Shown here piece after piece: positions 1-8,901 of a DNA stretch of 64,000 bases. Under the pieces are notes generated by a model. It was not told the origin of the DNA, made no database searches, and saw nothing but the letters and a program-made list of their open reading frames with translations. The DNA lies in contig JAFNXM010000005.1 of the NCBI GenBank assembly GCA_017383485.1, positions 1 through 64,000 of the forward strand, read 5' to 3'. A program made the translations under genes and the position numbers. This stretch comes from Bacteroidaceae bacterium (lineage in GTDB: Bacteria > Bacteroidota > Bacteroidia > Bacteroidales > Bacteroidaceae). Position 1 is the stretch's first letter, and every line of letters begins with the position of its first letter.

Positions 1-75
1 AATTGCAAATATTTTAATTGCAAATATTTTAATTGCAAATATTTTAATTGCAAATATTTTAATTGCAAATATTTT
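1..75. repeat. 15-bp tandem repeat, five copies
   Basis: Five exact copies of aattgcaaatatttt run from the window edge to position 75, so the array may continue upstream. It is very AT-rich and lies directly before the likely promoter of the fucosidase gene. The period of 15 is not a multiple of a helical turn. Nothing shows that it is coding. Confidence 0.95.
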
Positions 76-78
76 AAT

Positions 79-86
79 TATTTTTG
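79..86 (+). promoter_or_regulatory. Bacteroidetes -7 box before the fucosidase
   Basis: TATTTTTG matches the TAnnTTTG -7 element and lies 61 bases before the start codon. No well-spaced TTTG -33 element is present because the 15-bp repeat occupies that place. A short hairpin (gatgatgag/ctcatcgtt, about 91-113) falls in the presumed leader. Confidence 0.45.
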
Positions 87-147
87 CCGATGATGAGGGT
101 GGTCTCATCGTTGATATAGTGAAACACTAATCCTAAATATTTATTTT

Positions 148-1662
148 ATGAAAATTAAAACTTTACTTGTCGGTTTGGCGATACCTGCTTTGGGCTTCGC
201 TCAAAACTATGACATGACGTATCCCGACAATGCGCCTGCGCCTTGTCATCCCGTCCCCAGCGATCGCCAGATCATGTGGAACGAGACAGAGTTTTATGCC
301 TTCTTCCACTATGGTATGAATACCTTCACCGGACTGGAATGGGGCTTTGGTAATGAAGCAGAGTCGCGATATGCGCCCAAGGGGATGCCTAATCCCGAAC
401 AATGGGTGACTTCGGTCAAGGCGGCTGGTATGAACGGCGGTATCGCTGTGGTGAAGCACCACGACGGTTTCTGCTTGTGGCCCACTGCTACGACTTCGCA
501 CAGTATCAAGAATGCGGGCAATGAAAATGGTCGTTCGGCCAATATCCCTCAGCTCTTTGCCGAAGCGAGCAAGAAGCACAACATGAAGTATGGTTTCTAC
601 ATCTCGCCATGGGACCGCAACTCGGCACACTATGGCAAGGATACCTATGTGACCGAAGTCTTCCTGAAACAATGCGAGGAGTTGGCTCAATATGGTTCGG
701 ACCAATTTGAAATGTGGTTTGACGGAGCTCGCGGTGGCGACGGCTACTATGGTGGCGAGGGCGGCAATCGCGACATCGACCCCGAAATCTATTATGACGT
801 GCCCAACCTGCGTGCTCGCGTGCACCGCATTGCACCCAACTGTATCATGTGGGGTGTCGGCGGCGAAGCACGTTGGATCGGTAACGAATCGGGATATGCT
901 GGCAATACCAACTGGGCGATGACCGACTACCTGTCTGAAACCGTGGTGCGCGAAGAGGGCGACATCAACGGTTGGTTCTGGAATCCCGGCGAAAGTGATG
1001 CTAAGGCAACCAATCAGGGCTGGTTCTGGCACAGCGGCGAAACGATGAAGAGCGCTGACCGCTTGTTCCAAATGTATCTGGAAACTGTGGGCCGCAATGC
1101 GACACTGATCCTGAACTGTCCACCCGACCAATATGGCGTATTGCCCACAAATACTGTGAACGAATTGAGCAAACTGGGTAAGATGTTGCACGAACGCTTG
1201 GCTGTGCCCGTGTATGGACAGAGCGAATCGACTGCTGCTAAGGATATGGCCAAGACTGCTACTATCGAGGTGAACGAAACTCGCACCGGTGGCAAGTATG
1301 ACAAGGCTAACCTGACAGACGGCAACAAGGATACCTATTGGGCTACAAACGATGGCAGCCTGGGTGGCACTATCACCCTGTCGTGGAGCACACCACAGAC
1401 AGTGCGCTACCTCGTGTTGCAAGAACCTATCAAGTTGGGTCAACGCATCAAGGACTTCAAGATCGAATATAGCGAAGATGGTAGCAACTGGACCGAACTC
1501 TGCACATCAATGGAAACAACCACTGTGGGCTACAAGCGCATCATCCCATTGAACGGCAGCACAAGCAATAGTTATGGCAATGGCTACAATGCCAAGAAAT
1601 TGCGCATCACTATCCTGGACAGCCGTGCGTGCCCATTGCTCTCAAATATTAATGTGTATTAA
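148..1662 (+). CDS. Secreted alpha-L-fucosidase (GH29) with C-terminal discoidin-like domain
   Basis: The 504-aa protein starts with a cleavable signal peptide (hydrophobic residues 6-18, FAQ). Residues about 20-345 resemble GH29 alpha-L-fucosidases: HYGMNTF near the start, VKHHDGFCLW, YISPWDRN, and WFDGARGG, whose Asp192 is the expected nucleophile. Residues about 370-504 resemble an F5/8 type C (discoidin) carbohydrate-binding domain (NLTDGNKDTYWAT, IEYSEDGSNW). GH29 enzymes remove terminal L-fucose from host mucin or milk glycans; periplasmic or surface action is inferred from the signal peptide. The next gene begins 38 bases downstream on the same strand and probably shares the transcript. 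Linkage specificity cannot be read from the sequence. Confidence 0.93.
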   Translation: MKIKTLLVGLAIPALGFAQNYDMTYPDNAPAPCHPVPSDRQIMWNETEFYAFFHYGMNTFTGLEWGFGNEAESRYAPKGMPNPEQWVTSVKAAGMNGGIAVVKHHDGFCLWPTATTSHSIKNAGNENGRSANIPQLFAEASKKHNMKYGFYISPWDRNSAHYGKDTYVTEVFLKQCEELAQYGSDQFEMWFDGARGGDGYYGGEGGNRDIDPEIYYDVPNLRARVHRIAPNCIMWGVGGEARWIGNESGYAGNTNWAMTDYLSETVVREEGDINGWFWNPGESDAKATNQGWFWHSGETMKSADRLFQMYLETVGRNATLILNCPPDQYGVLPTNTVNELSKLGKMLHERLAVPVYGQSESTAAKDMAKTATIEVNETRTGGKYDKANLTDGNKDTYWATNDGSLGGTITLSWSTPQTVRYLVLQEPIKLGQRIKDFKIEYSEDGSNWTELCTSMETTTVGYKRIIPLNGSTSNSYGNGYNAKKLRITILDSRACPLLSNINVY

Positions 1663-1700
1663 TCAACAGACATCAACACGACATATAAAATCAGAAAATT

Positions 1701-4298
1701 ATGAAAAAGAATATCATCCTTTCTGCTGCGTTGATGTTGTTCGGACTCACCGCACAGGCACAGACACAAATCACATTCGATAGCCAGGACTTCAAGGCTA
1801 TCCGCGTCTACGATACTTGGGACAAAAGCCCCTTCCGCGCCGCAAATCCTACGATCGACTACGACGTAGCAGTGGTGGACAATCCCGACACCAATGTCGA
1901 CAATCTGATCGGCGCTGCACCCAACTCTACGAAGAAGGTGGTCAAGCTGCGCCGCAGCCGCTATGGTTCTAACACCTTTGGTCTGCGCATCGACCTGAAG
2001 GAACCTATCCGCATGACTAAGCAATTGCAATACATCCACGTGATGGCTTATCTGAAGGACAAACCCGCCAATAGCCGTATGATGGTGATCGGGCTGGGTA
2101 AGCGCGTAGAAGATAGCTGGAACTGGCAAACAGGCGAGGACGAACAGTTCTGGGCTACAACCAATACCAACGTATCGCCCAAGGCTGGCTGGCAAGACAT
2201 CGTCGTAAGCTTCAAGGGCTTCTCGTACGCTAAGTCAGAAAAGCCCAACAGTGGTATCGACATCTACTCGTTGGTGATCGTGCCCGACGTACGCTCGCCT
2301 CATGCTGATACCGAGGACTGGTATGCCTATTTCGACGAAATCGTGATCGACAACAATCCCGACAAGCGCTTCAGCAACGACAAGTATGCACTGACCTACG
2401 ACAAGGATGCTAAGACTACACGCACCGACCGTAGCTTGAACAGCGTAAGCCTGGCATCATCAGCTGGCACTCAAACTTCGGCTGCAACCAGTGGTAAGGT
2501 GTACACCGACAATACGCTCAAGACTATCTTCTCGGTGAAGGCTGGCGAACAAGTACAACCCTCGATCAACTACACCGGTAGCTGGATGAGCGGCTATGTA
2601 TACGTGGACTGGAACAACGACGGTAAGTTTGAATTCAAGGTGAACAACGACGGTACGCCCGCCGCAGGTAGCGACGTGGTGAGCTACAATGCTGCACAAG
2701 TGAACGGCACATGGCGCAAGAGCGATGGTACGACTACAGCCGACGGTAACACTATCGGCAAGGGCTTGCCCAAATTCACCGTACCCGCAGGTACACCCGC
2801 AGGTCTCTATCGTATGCGCTACAAGGTGGACTGGGACAACCTCAACCCCGCAGGTGGTACTACTATCATCTCGGACGGTGGTGGCTACGTAGACGTGATG
2901 CTCGACGTACATACAGACAAGGTCAGCGTCAATGCTTCACAGCTCAACGGCGACATCGTATTGGCAGCCAACGACGCACCATTGCAAAACTATCAAGCCA
3001 ACTACAACCAAGCACTCAAGGTGAAGGATGTGCCCGCACCTGGCTTCGTACAATACGGTTTCCAACTGAAGTACGGCTACAACGTCAATGCGGCTGAACA
3101 ACTCGACGCTAATGGCAACCCCAACTGGTTCGCACTCGACGTACCCTACACTGCTATCGCAGCCGACGGCACCTACACCATCCCAGCAGAATACTTGCGC
3201 GGTGGACAGGTCAATATCAAGGGCGATATGCAACAGGAACAACTCTACACTGTCAAGGTGGTAGGCCTGAAGGGCGAAGGTGGTGTGATCTACGCTAACA
3301 TCGCTACAACCGACGGCGGCACAGTGCGCGCTACACAATTCTTCTCGGCAAGCCAAGTGAAGCCTATCGACGTGGCTGGCTGCAGCGCATCAATCCGCAT
3401 CGAGGGACGCACTATCGTCGTGACCTACAAGTCTGGTCCCAGCGAAGGCCGCAAGATCACTTCTCTGTCAGAATTGAAAAACTACAAGCTCTATCAAATC
3501 GCAGCTAAGTCTAACGAAGGCTACTGGGCATACAATAGCAATCTGACCAACGACTATGTCAGCCTGCGCGGTGTGACTACCTATTCGTACAACCAATTGC
3601 CCAGCAACGCTACTGCTGCCAGCACATTCCAACAAGCTGTAGACCCTTTTGACGAAACCGTCGTGTGGCAATTCTTCCAAGAAGATGGCAAGTACTATCT
3701 GTACCAACCCGTGAGAAAGGCTTACGTCACTCGCGACGGCCGTGACTACAAATTCACCGAAGCCAAAACTGCACTCGACGGTATCCGCACTAACAACGAA
3801 GCCAACTACGCTGGCACATTCAGCATCCACGCAGGTGGTAACTACAGCGAAACATCGACCAACTTCGCTTGCATCGTGACCAACGAAGCGACTACCGCTG
3901 TACGCAACTGGACTTGGGACGACCACGGTTCTGTGCTCTGGATCATCGAAAATCCCAACGTCTACGCAGTGGAATACCTCGTGGAAGTGCTCGGCCATGA
4001 AAACGGTGCTATCCAATTCGAAGGTCAAAACTACACCAACGGCGACTACCTCCTCTCGACCGAATTCCTGACAGCAGCAGACCTCGCTGCTACAGAAATC
4101 GATCACCACATCTCTACTATCACCGTGGATCCCGCCGAAGCAAAGGTGAGTGTGAAATACGTGGGCGACGAAACTACAGACATCAACAACGCACCCACCA
4201 CCACTGCACCCAAAGTGATCTATGACCTCTCGGGCCGCCGCACACTGCACCCCACCAAGGGCGTATACATTGTCAATGGCAAGAAGATCGTATTCTGA
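1701..4298 (+). CDS. Large secreted GEVED-type protein with Bacteroidales C-terminal tail
   Basis: The 865-aa product has a signal peptide (residues 1-20, ending AQA). Residues about 25-215 form a beta-rich module resembling a carbohydrate-binding domain (WYAYFDEIVID). Residues about 245-400 resemble the GEVED domain (GYVYVDWNNDGKFEF, PAGTPAGLYRMRYKVDW). The rest is beta-rich and unassigned. The extreme C terminus (YDLSGRRTLHPTKGVYIVNG) is the short tail common on exported Bacteroidales proteins. No catalytic motif is visible, so a binding or structural role beside the fucosidase is inference. The terminator at 4350-4387 closes the pair. Confidence 0.8.
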   Translation: MKKNIILSAALMLFGLTAQAQTQITFDSQDFKAIRVYDTWDKSPFRAANPTIDYDVAVVDNPDTNVDNLIGAAPNSTKKVVKLRRSRYGSNTFGLRIDLKEPIRMTKQLQYIHVMAYLKDKPANSRMMVIGLGKRVEDSWNWQTGEDEQFWATTNTNVSPKAGWQDIVVSFKGFSYAKSEKPNSGIDIYSLVIVPDVRSPHADTEDWYAYFDEIVIDNNPDKRFSNDKYALTYDKDAKTTRTDRSLNSVSLASSAGTQTSAATSGKVYTDNTLKTIFSVKAGEQVQPSINYTGSWMSGYVYVDWNNDGKFEFKVNNDGTPAAGSDVVSYNAAQVNGTWRKSDGTTTADGNTIGKGLPKFTVPAGTPAGLYRMRYKVDWDNLNPAGGTTIISDGGGYVDVMLDVHTDKVSVNASQLNGDIVLAANDAPLQNYQANYNQALKVKDVPAPGFVQYGFQLKYGYNVNAAEQLDANGNPNWFALDVPYTAIAADGTYTIPAEYLRGGQVNIKGDMQQEQLYTVKVVGLKGEGGVIYANIATTDGGTVRATQFFSASQVKPIDVAGCSASIRIEGRTIVVTYKSGPSEGRKITSLSELKNYKLYQIAAKSNEGYWAYNSNLTNDYVSLRGVTTYSYNQLPSNATAASTFQQAVDPFDETVVWQFFQEDGKYYLYQPVRKAYVTRDGRDYKFTEAKTALDGIRTNNEANYAGTFSIHAGGNYSETSTNFACIVTNEATTAVRNWTWDDHGSVLWIIENPNVYAVEYLVEVLGHENGAIQFEGQNYTNGDYLLSTEFLTAADLAATEIDHHISTITVDPAEAKVSVKYVGDETTDINNAPTTTAPKVIYDLSGRRTLHPTKGVYIVNGKKIVF

Positions 4299-4349
4299 TC
4301 TCAAACATCAATACATCTCGAGAACTGACACCGTTCTCGACTAATACCA

Positions 4350-4387
4350 AAAGAGTCTTGACCCACACGGATCAAGGCTCTTTTTTC
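4350..4387 (+). terminator. Rho-independent terminator after the GEVED gene
   Basis: GAGTCTTGA and TCAAGGCTC form a 9-bp stem with one G-T pair around a 10-base loop, followed by six T. It lies 52 bases after the stop codon of the GEVED-type gene. Confidence 0.9.
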
Positions 4388-4397
4388 GTAGGAAATG

Positions 4398-4940
4398 AGG
4401 GGAGGGTTGAAAGAATTTTCCACGTATCGCGCGTATCTCGTGTATTTTACTTTACCACGTATGATTAGTTTTTACCACGAATCAACACGAATTGGCACGA
4501 ATTTTTTATAATCAACAGATTACACAGATTAAACGGTTTTATTATGCATGGCATTGTATAATGCTATCGCCAATACAATAGACAAAAACAGATGCGGTGC
4601 CGAGAAATCAGTTTAAATTCTGTTTAAATCACACGAAGGCAGTGATTTAATCGCATCATGTGCATAAAATCTGTGTAATCAGTGTAATCTGTTGATTATA
4701 AAAAAATCGTGGAGGTATTTAGACGCCCCAATGGGATGTCTCTATGTGCGTTATTTGACGTACCCCCTCCGAGCCTTACGGCTCTCGTCCCCCTGACTCA
4801 GGTGGACATTGCGGAATGTGGTTGACTAATAAAAATTCGTGCCGATTCGTGTCAATTCGTGGTAAAAACTAAAAATGTATGTGATACGCGCGATACGTGG
4901 AGAATCCTCTCCTCTCTCAACCCTCAACTTTCAACCCTCC
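4398..4940. repeat. Nested imperfect palindrome, about 540 bp
   Basis: Three pairs of inverted arms are nested. Outer arms 4398-4440 and 4882-4940 share ccacgtatcgcgcgtatc. Middle arms 4461-4508 and 4831-4876 share the cacgaattggcacgaat type of sequence. Inner arms 4509-4531 and 4669-4700 share ataatcaacagattacac. No ORF of note lies inside. The right side is interrupted between 4711 and 4830 by a separate two-hairpin repeat. The order of arms indicates one folded or duplicated-inverted unit, not scattered repeats. Confidence 0.85.
4761..4822. repeat. Two-hairpin dispersed repeat, copy 1
   Basis: The segment holds two adjacent hairpins, gagcc-ttac-ggctc and gtcccc-ctgactcag-gtggac. A clearly related sequence occurs in reverse orientation at 24035-24086. 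It lies inside the right half of the nested palindrome and does not look coding. Confidence 0.7.
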
Positions 4941-4967
4941 TACAAATTCACCAGGTAAAGGGTGGGA

Positions 4968-5072
4968 TGTTTTTTGAAAAAGTAGTAACCTTTTTTCGAC
5001 GAGCCGTCGCCTTTTTTCTCTAATCCGTAACCTTTTTTTCTCTCTGAGCCGTCGCCTTTTCGTCGGGTGTTT
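4968..5072. repeat. T-rich CGAGG minisatellite (family 1), copy 1
   Basis: Repeated blocks of cctttttt followed by gacgagccgtcgcc recur about every 20-25 bases. The same family occurs at 16349-16435, 25465-25555, 37131-37235, 47318-47392, 55628-55732 and 63605-63702, and inside prmC at 9415-9624. Its role is unknown. Confidence 0.75.
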
Positions 5073-5204
5073 GGGGGATGTGAATTAGGGGCGTTTGTTT
5101 CGCTCACATTGGTGCTATTTCTAATTTTTTTGATACAAATCTCCTTGTTCATGGAAAAATATTTATCTTTGCCACGTCTTAGGACAAAATTTTATTGAAA
5201 AAGA

Positions 5205-5345
5205 GATGCTTCGCATTCGTTAAATCGCCAATTTAATCAACATACACGAAGCAAGAAAACGGTTCACCCAAAGTGGACTGCTTATTCTTGTGTGTATGAA
5301 AGTGTTTGGCGATACTTACGAATGGACAAGGATGGCAGTCCATTT
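5205..5345 (+). ncRNA. Rod-shaped structured RNA candidate, copy 1
   Basis: Nested complementary segments form a long rod: CATTCGT (5214) with ACGAATG (5318), ATCGCCAA (5224) with TTGGCGAT (5306), CATACAC (5241) with GTGTATG (5292), CAAGAA (5252) with TTCTTG (5285), and GTTCAC (5262) with GTGGAC (5273). A second copy at 50163-50330 on the minus strand keeps aaatcgccaatttaat and gtgtttggcgatac, but the other stems differ in sequence while still pairing. A Bacteroidetes -7 box TATCTTTG at 5164-5171 would start a transcript near 5178. The class is not recognised; 6S RNA or a Bacteroidales-specific motif are possibilities. Confidence 0.6.
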
Positions 5346-5622
5346 CTTATTGTCAAATTTCGCCGAACGACTGACACGGGGACCACTAATATCACACGCG
5401 TATGAATTCTTCGTAAATGTATTGCTTGAAAGCAGAGTTATGATACTCAATGCTATTTGTCAACCACAAAACAAAGGCGATTTTGTCGCAGTTCGTCCAA
5501 AAAATAGACGAAATAACACTTTTTGAGTATTAAATAACCTTAAAAATTAAGATAAATGCGATATAAATTGTATTTTTGCTCGTTATTAGCAAATTATAAC
5601 CAACCAAATAAAACATTAACCT

Positions 5623-8454
5623 ATGAAAAAGTTTAATCTTATCAAACTTTTGCTGTTGGTGCTCGTGGCGCTCCCATTGAGCGGTCTGCGTGCACAACAA
5701 GTGCCCGTGTTGCCTATCGACGAGGCAGTGCGCTACGGCAAACTTGAAAACGGCTTGACTTACTACGTGCGCAGCAATGCGCTGCCCGAAGATCGTGTAC
5801 ACTTCTATATCGCACAAAAGGTGGGTGCGGTGCAAGAAGAGGACAACCAACGCGGTCTGGCTCACTTCCTGGAGCACATGTGCTTCAACGGTACTAAGCA
5901 TTTCCCTGGCGACCGCCTGGTGAAGTATTGCGAAAGCATCGGTGTGAAGTTTGGTCAAAACCTGAACGCTTATACTTCTACCGACGAAACTGTGTACAAT
6001 ATCGACGGTGTGCCCGTGAGCGACAGCAACATCGACTCTTGCCTCTATATCCTGCACGACTGGGCTAATGCGCTCTTGCTCGAAACAGATGATATCGACA
6101 AGGAACGTGGCGTGATCCACGAAGAATGGCGTCAACGCACCACTGGTATCATGCGCATCCTGGACCGCCAGTTGCCCAACATGTATCCTGGTTCTCGCTA
6201 TGGCTACCGTATGCCTATCGGTACAATGGAAGTGATCGACAACTTCGACCCACAAGTGTTGCGCGACTACTATCACAAGTGGTACCACACACAAAACCAA
6301 GCGATCATCGTGGTAGGTGATATCGACGCAGACAAGATGGTGGAACGCATCAAGGCTATCTTCTCGCCCATCAAGGCTCAGGAAAACCCTGCACCATACG
6401 AATTCTATCCCGTGCCCGACAACGACGAACCTATCTATATCGTAGACAAGGACAAGGAAGTGGCACAAGTGATGATGCAATTGGACTTCAAGCAAGAACC
6501 CATGCCCATGGAATTGCGCGGCACTCAGATGGAAATCGCGTATGGCTATATCAACAGCATCATTTGCAAGGTGGTGAACGCACGCCTCAATGAATTGGCG
6601 CTCAAGGGTGACTGCCCCTTCACACAAGCTGGCGTGGCATACGGCAACTACTGGGTGAGCAAGACTAAGAGCGCTCTGAGCGTGAGCATCATGCCTAAGT
6701 CTGGCAAGGATGTAGAAGCCCTGCAAGTGGTGATGCAAGAGTTGGAACGCGCTAAGCGTTTTGGCTTCACTGCAACAGAGGTATTGCGTGCGAAGGAAGA
6801 GTTTATCAGTTCGCTCGAAACACTCTACAACAACCGCGAAAAGCAAAAGCACAACTTCTATACTCAACAATACGTGCGCCACTTCCTCGAAGGCAATGCA
6901 ATTCCTGATTTGGAAACAGAATTCCAACTCTACAAGCTCTTTGCACAACAATTGCCAGTGGAAGCTATCAGCCAAGTTTTCCAACAATACGTAGCATCGA
7001 CTGACAAGAACTTCGTGCTCTTCGCTGCATATCCCGAAAAGGAAGGCCAAGCAGTACCTACTGTTGAACAAATGAAGGGTGCTGTCGAAGCGGCTAAGGC
7101 GGCTGAACTGACAGCATACGTGGACAATGTGAAGAACGAACCACTCGTGCCCGAACTTCCTGCTAAGGGTAAGATCGTGAAGGAAGCTAAGGCTGACTTT
7201 GGCTACACTTGCTGGACATTGAGCAACGGCGCTCGCGTATTCTTCAAGAAGACCGACTTCAACGAAAGCCAAATCCTGATGTCTGCTCAAAGCTTCGGTG
7301 GTAAGGGTTGGTTCAACGACAAAGACGTGGTGAACTTCGAATTGATGGATCAAGTGATCAACGCAACTGGTCTGGGCAACTTCACCACAACCGAATTGCA
7401 AAAGAAACTCGCTGGCAAGCAGGTGTCTTGCAGCGTATCTACAGGCAACGCTACTGAAAACTTGAGCGGTTCATCTACGCCTAAGGACTTGCGCACACTG
7501 TTCGAATTGATCTACCTCCGCTTCCAGGCTCCAGCCAACGACGTGGATACTTACAACACTATCATCGCAGGTCTGCGCACTCAGTTGGAAAACGTAGAAA
7601 AGTTGCCCCAAGCTGCATTCTCTGACTCACTCACCAAAACTGTATACGGCAATCACCCACGTGCCAACCGCATCAAGTTGGCAGACATCGACAAGGCTGA
7701 CTACGAAACTATCAAGCGTCTCTATAGCGAACGCTACAACGCTGGTGGCGACTTCGACTTCTACTTCACTGGTAACCTTGACGTAGATAGCCTCCGCCTC
7801 TTCGCAGAACAATACATCGCGCCTCTCAAGGCTGTGAAGAAACGCGAAGGATACAACAAGAAGTTCGAAATGGAACCATTGAAGGGTGTGCGCGACAATC
7901 ACTTCGTACGCAAGATGGAAACACCTCAGGCTACCTTCATCCAACTCTGGACTGGCGACCTGAAGTACACTGTGAAGAATGCTGCTATCGTGAAGGCTTT
8001 GGGTTCAATCCTGACCGAACGCTACCTGAAGAGCATCCGCGAAGACGGCGGTATGGCATACAGCGTAGGCGCTAGTGCTAACGCAAGCTTTGGCACAAAG
8101 GAATCTTACATGGTACAAATTTACTGCCCCGTGAAGCCTGCACTCAAGGACGAAGCATTGCGCCTGGTACGCCTTGACATCGACAAGATTGCTGCTGAAG
8201 GCGTGACTGCAGAAGAACTGGACAAGGTGAAGAAGTTTGAACTCAAATCATTCAATGACAAGCAACGTGAAAACGGCTACTGGCAAGGTTTGATCACTTC
8301 TAAGGTGAACTGGAACAAGGATACACAAAAGGACTACGAAAAGGCTATCCAAAGCCTCAGTTCTAAGGATGTTCAAAACTTTGTGAAGAACGTGTTGCTC
8401 AAGCAAAACAACTGCATCACCGTGTCTATGCTTCCCGAAGATATGACTGAATAA
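5623..8454 (+). CDS. Exported M16-family zinc protease (two-domain, pitrilysin-like)
   Basis: The 943-aa protein begins with a signal peptide (residues 1-25, LRAQQ). The inverted zinc motif HxxEH appears as HFLEH at residues 81-85, with the distal Glu expected in VIHEEW near residue 166. A second peptidase-like half begins about residue 520 (CWTLSNGARVFFKKTDFNESQI) and lacks the zinc motif, as is usual for the tandem M16 architecture. These enzymes degrade peptides in the periplasm. A -7 box TATTTTTG lies at 5571-5578, 45 bases before the start. The gene stands alone with its own terminator at 8507-8540. Confidence 0.93.
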   Translation: MKKFNLIKLLLLVLVALPLSGLRAQQVPVLPIDEAVRYGKLENGLTYYVRSNALPEDRVHFYIAQKVGAVQEEDNQRGLAHFLEHMCFNGTKHFPGDRLVKYCESIGVKFGQNLNAYTSTDETVYNIDGVPVSDSNIDSCLYILHDWANALLLETDDIDKERGVIHEEWRQRTTGIMRILDRQLPNMYPGSRYGYRMPIGTMEVIDNFDPQVLRDYYHKWYHTQNQAIIVVGDIDADKMVERIKAIFSPIKAQENPAPYEFYPVPDNDEPIYIVDKDKEVAQVMMQLDFKQEPMPMELRGTQMEIAYGYINSIICKVVNARLNELALKGDCPFTQAGVAYGNYWVSKTKSALSVSIMPKSGKDVEALQVVMQELERAKRFGFTATEVLRAKEEFISSLETLYNNREKQKHNFYTQQYVRHFLEGNAIPDLETEFQLYKLFAQQLPVEAISQVFQQYVASTDKNFVLFAAYPEKEGQAVPTVEQMKGAVEAAKAAELTAYVDNVKNEPLVPELPAKGKIVKEAKADFGYTCWTLSNGARVFFKKTDFNESQILMSAQSFGGKGWFNDKDVVNFELMDQVINATGLGNFTTTELQKKLAGKQVSCSVSTGNATENLSGSSTPKDLRTLFELIYLRFQAPANDVDTYNTIIAGLRTQLENVEKLPQAAFSDSLTKTVYGNHPRANRIKLADIDKADYETIKRLYSERYNAGGDFDFYFTGNLDVDSLRLFAEQYIAPLKAVKKREGYNKKFEMEPLKGVRDNHFVRKMETPQATFIQLWTGDLKYTVKNAAIVKALGSILTERYLKSIREDGGMAYSVGASANASFGTKESYMVQIYCPVKPALKDEALRLVRLDIDKIAAEGVTAEELDKVKKFELKSFNDKQRENGYWQGLITSKVNWNKDTQKDYEKAIQSLSSKDVQNFVKNVLLKQNNCITVSMLPEDMTE

Positions 8455-8506
8455 TCTTTCGCATAAGATACACGCCCAGGGCATCATCACCTGGCACGCT
8501 AACACA

Positions 8507-8540
8507 AGACCTCGCCGGCACACGTCAGCGAGGTCTTTTA
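8507..8540 (+). terminator. Terminator after the M16 protease
   Basis: AAGACCTCGC and GCGAGGTCTT form a perfect 10-bp stem around an 11-base loop, followed by TTTTA. It lies about 50 bases after the stop codon. Confidence 0.9.
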
Positions 8541-8623
8541 TTGTGATGGCGCATACTGCATCCCAAGGTATCCGATTGGACAAAAATGGGGCAATACATG
8601 TCGTGTCCCTGGAAATCGGGCGA

Positions 8624-8663
8624 CAAAAAAATACACCACAAATCATCGATTTGCAGTGTATTT
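8624..8663 (-). terminator. Terminator of tRNA-Arg
   Basis: On the minus strand AATACAC-tg-CAAATC pairs with GATTTG-tg-GTGTATT around a 3-base loop, followed by a T run. It begins 15 bases after the tRNA 3' end. Confidence 0.85.
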
Positions 8664-8677
8664 ATATGATTTCTGTG

Positions 8678-8749
8678 TACCTCCGCCGAGAATCGAACTC
8701 GGATCTAAAGTTTAGGAAACTTCTATTCTATCCGTTGAACTACAGAGGC
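8678..8749 (-). tRNA. tRNA-Arg (anticodon CCU)
   Basis: The minus strand folds as a tRNA: acceptor GCCTCTG with CGGAGGT, D stem GTTC/GAAT, anticodon stem GAAGT/ACTTT around loop TTCCTAA with anticodon CCU, and T arm CCGAG-TTCGATT-CTCGG. The discriminator base is A. CCA is not encoded. The gene is 72 nt with a short D loop. It reads AGG codons. It has its own promoter and terminator and so is transcribed alone. Confidence 0.95.
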
Positions 8750-8805
8750 AGACCCCCGGACGACAGGTGATGGGCGACAGGGCCCACTGCCAGCGTCAAG
8801 CGGAG

Positions 8806-8837
8806 CAAAGGTAATACATTTTTTGCACTCGTGCAAA
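8806..8837 (-). promoter_or_regulatory. Bacteroidetes promoter of tRNA-Arg
   Basis: On the minus strand TTTG (8834-8837) is followed after 20 bases by TACCTTTG (8806-8813). This fits the TTTG-N19-TAnnTTTG consensus and predicts a start near 8799, about 50 bases before the mature tRNA. Confidence 0.75.
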
Positions 8838-8901
8838 TTCATGGGGCAATTTGCATTCGTCACGCCACTTTGATAGCGCTTTTCACGCCATTGCTTCATC
8901 T

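Larger units (their letters stand above)
4299..5622. other. Gene-poor interval between the GEVED gene and the M16 protease gene
   Basis: This 1.3-kb stretch holds, in order, a terminator, a nested palindrome, a two-hairpin repeat, a family 1 minisatellite, a -7 box (TATCTTTG at 5164-5171), a structured-RNA candidate (5205-5345), and a -7 box for the protease (TATTTTTG at 5571-5578). A 78-codon frame at 5290-5526 overlaps the RNA structure and has no recognisable features, so it is not called a gene. Confidence 0.75.

Noticed and set aside
168-182. gtttggcgatacct near the fucosidase start, resembling the RNA 3' block
   Set aside because: It lies in the signal-peptide codons (VGLAIPA) and has no partner stem; the match is chance.
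163-1443. Long open frame opposite the fucosidase gene
   Set aside because: It is a mirror of a clear GH29 gene caused by codon bias; no domain is seen.
5290-5526. A 78-codon plus-strand frame overlapping the structured RNA candidate
   Set aside because: It has no recognisable motif, overlaps conserved RNA pairing, and the second RNA copy has no matching frame.
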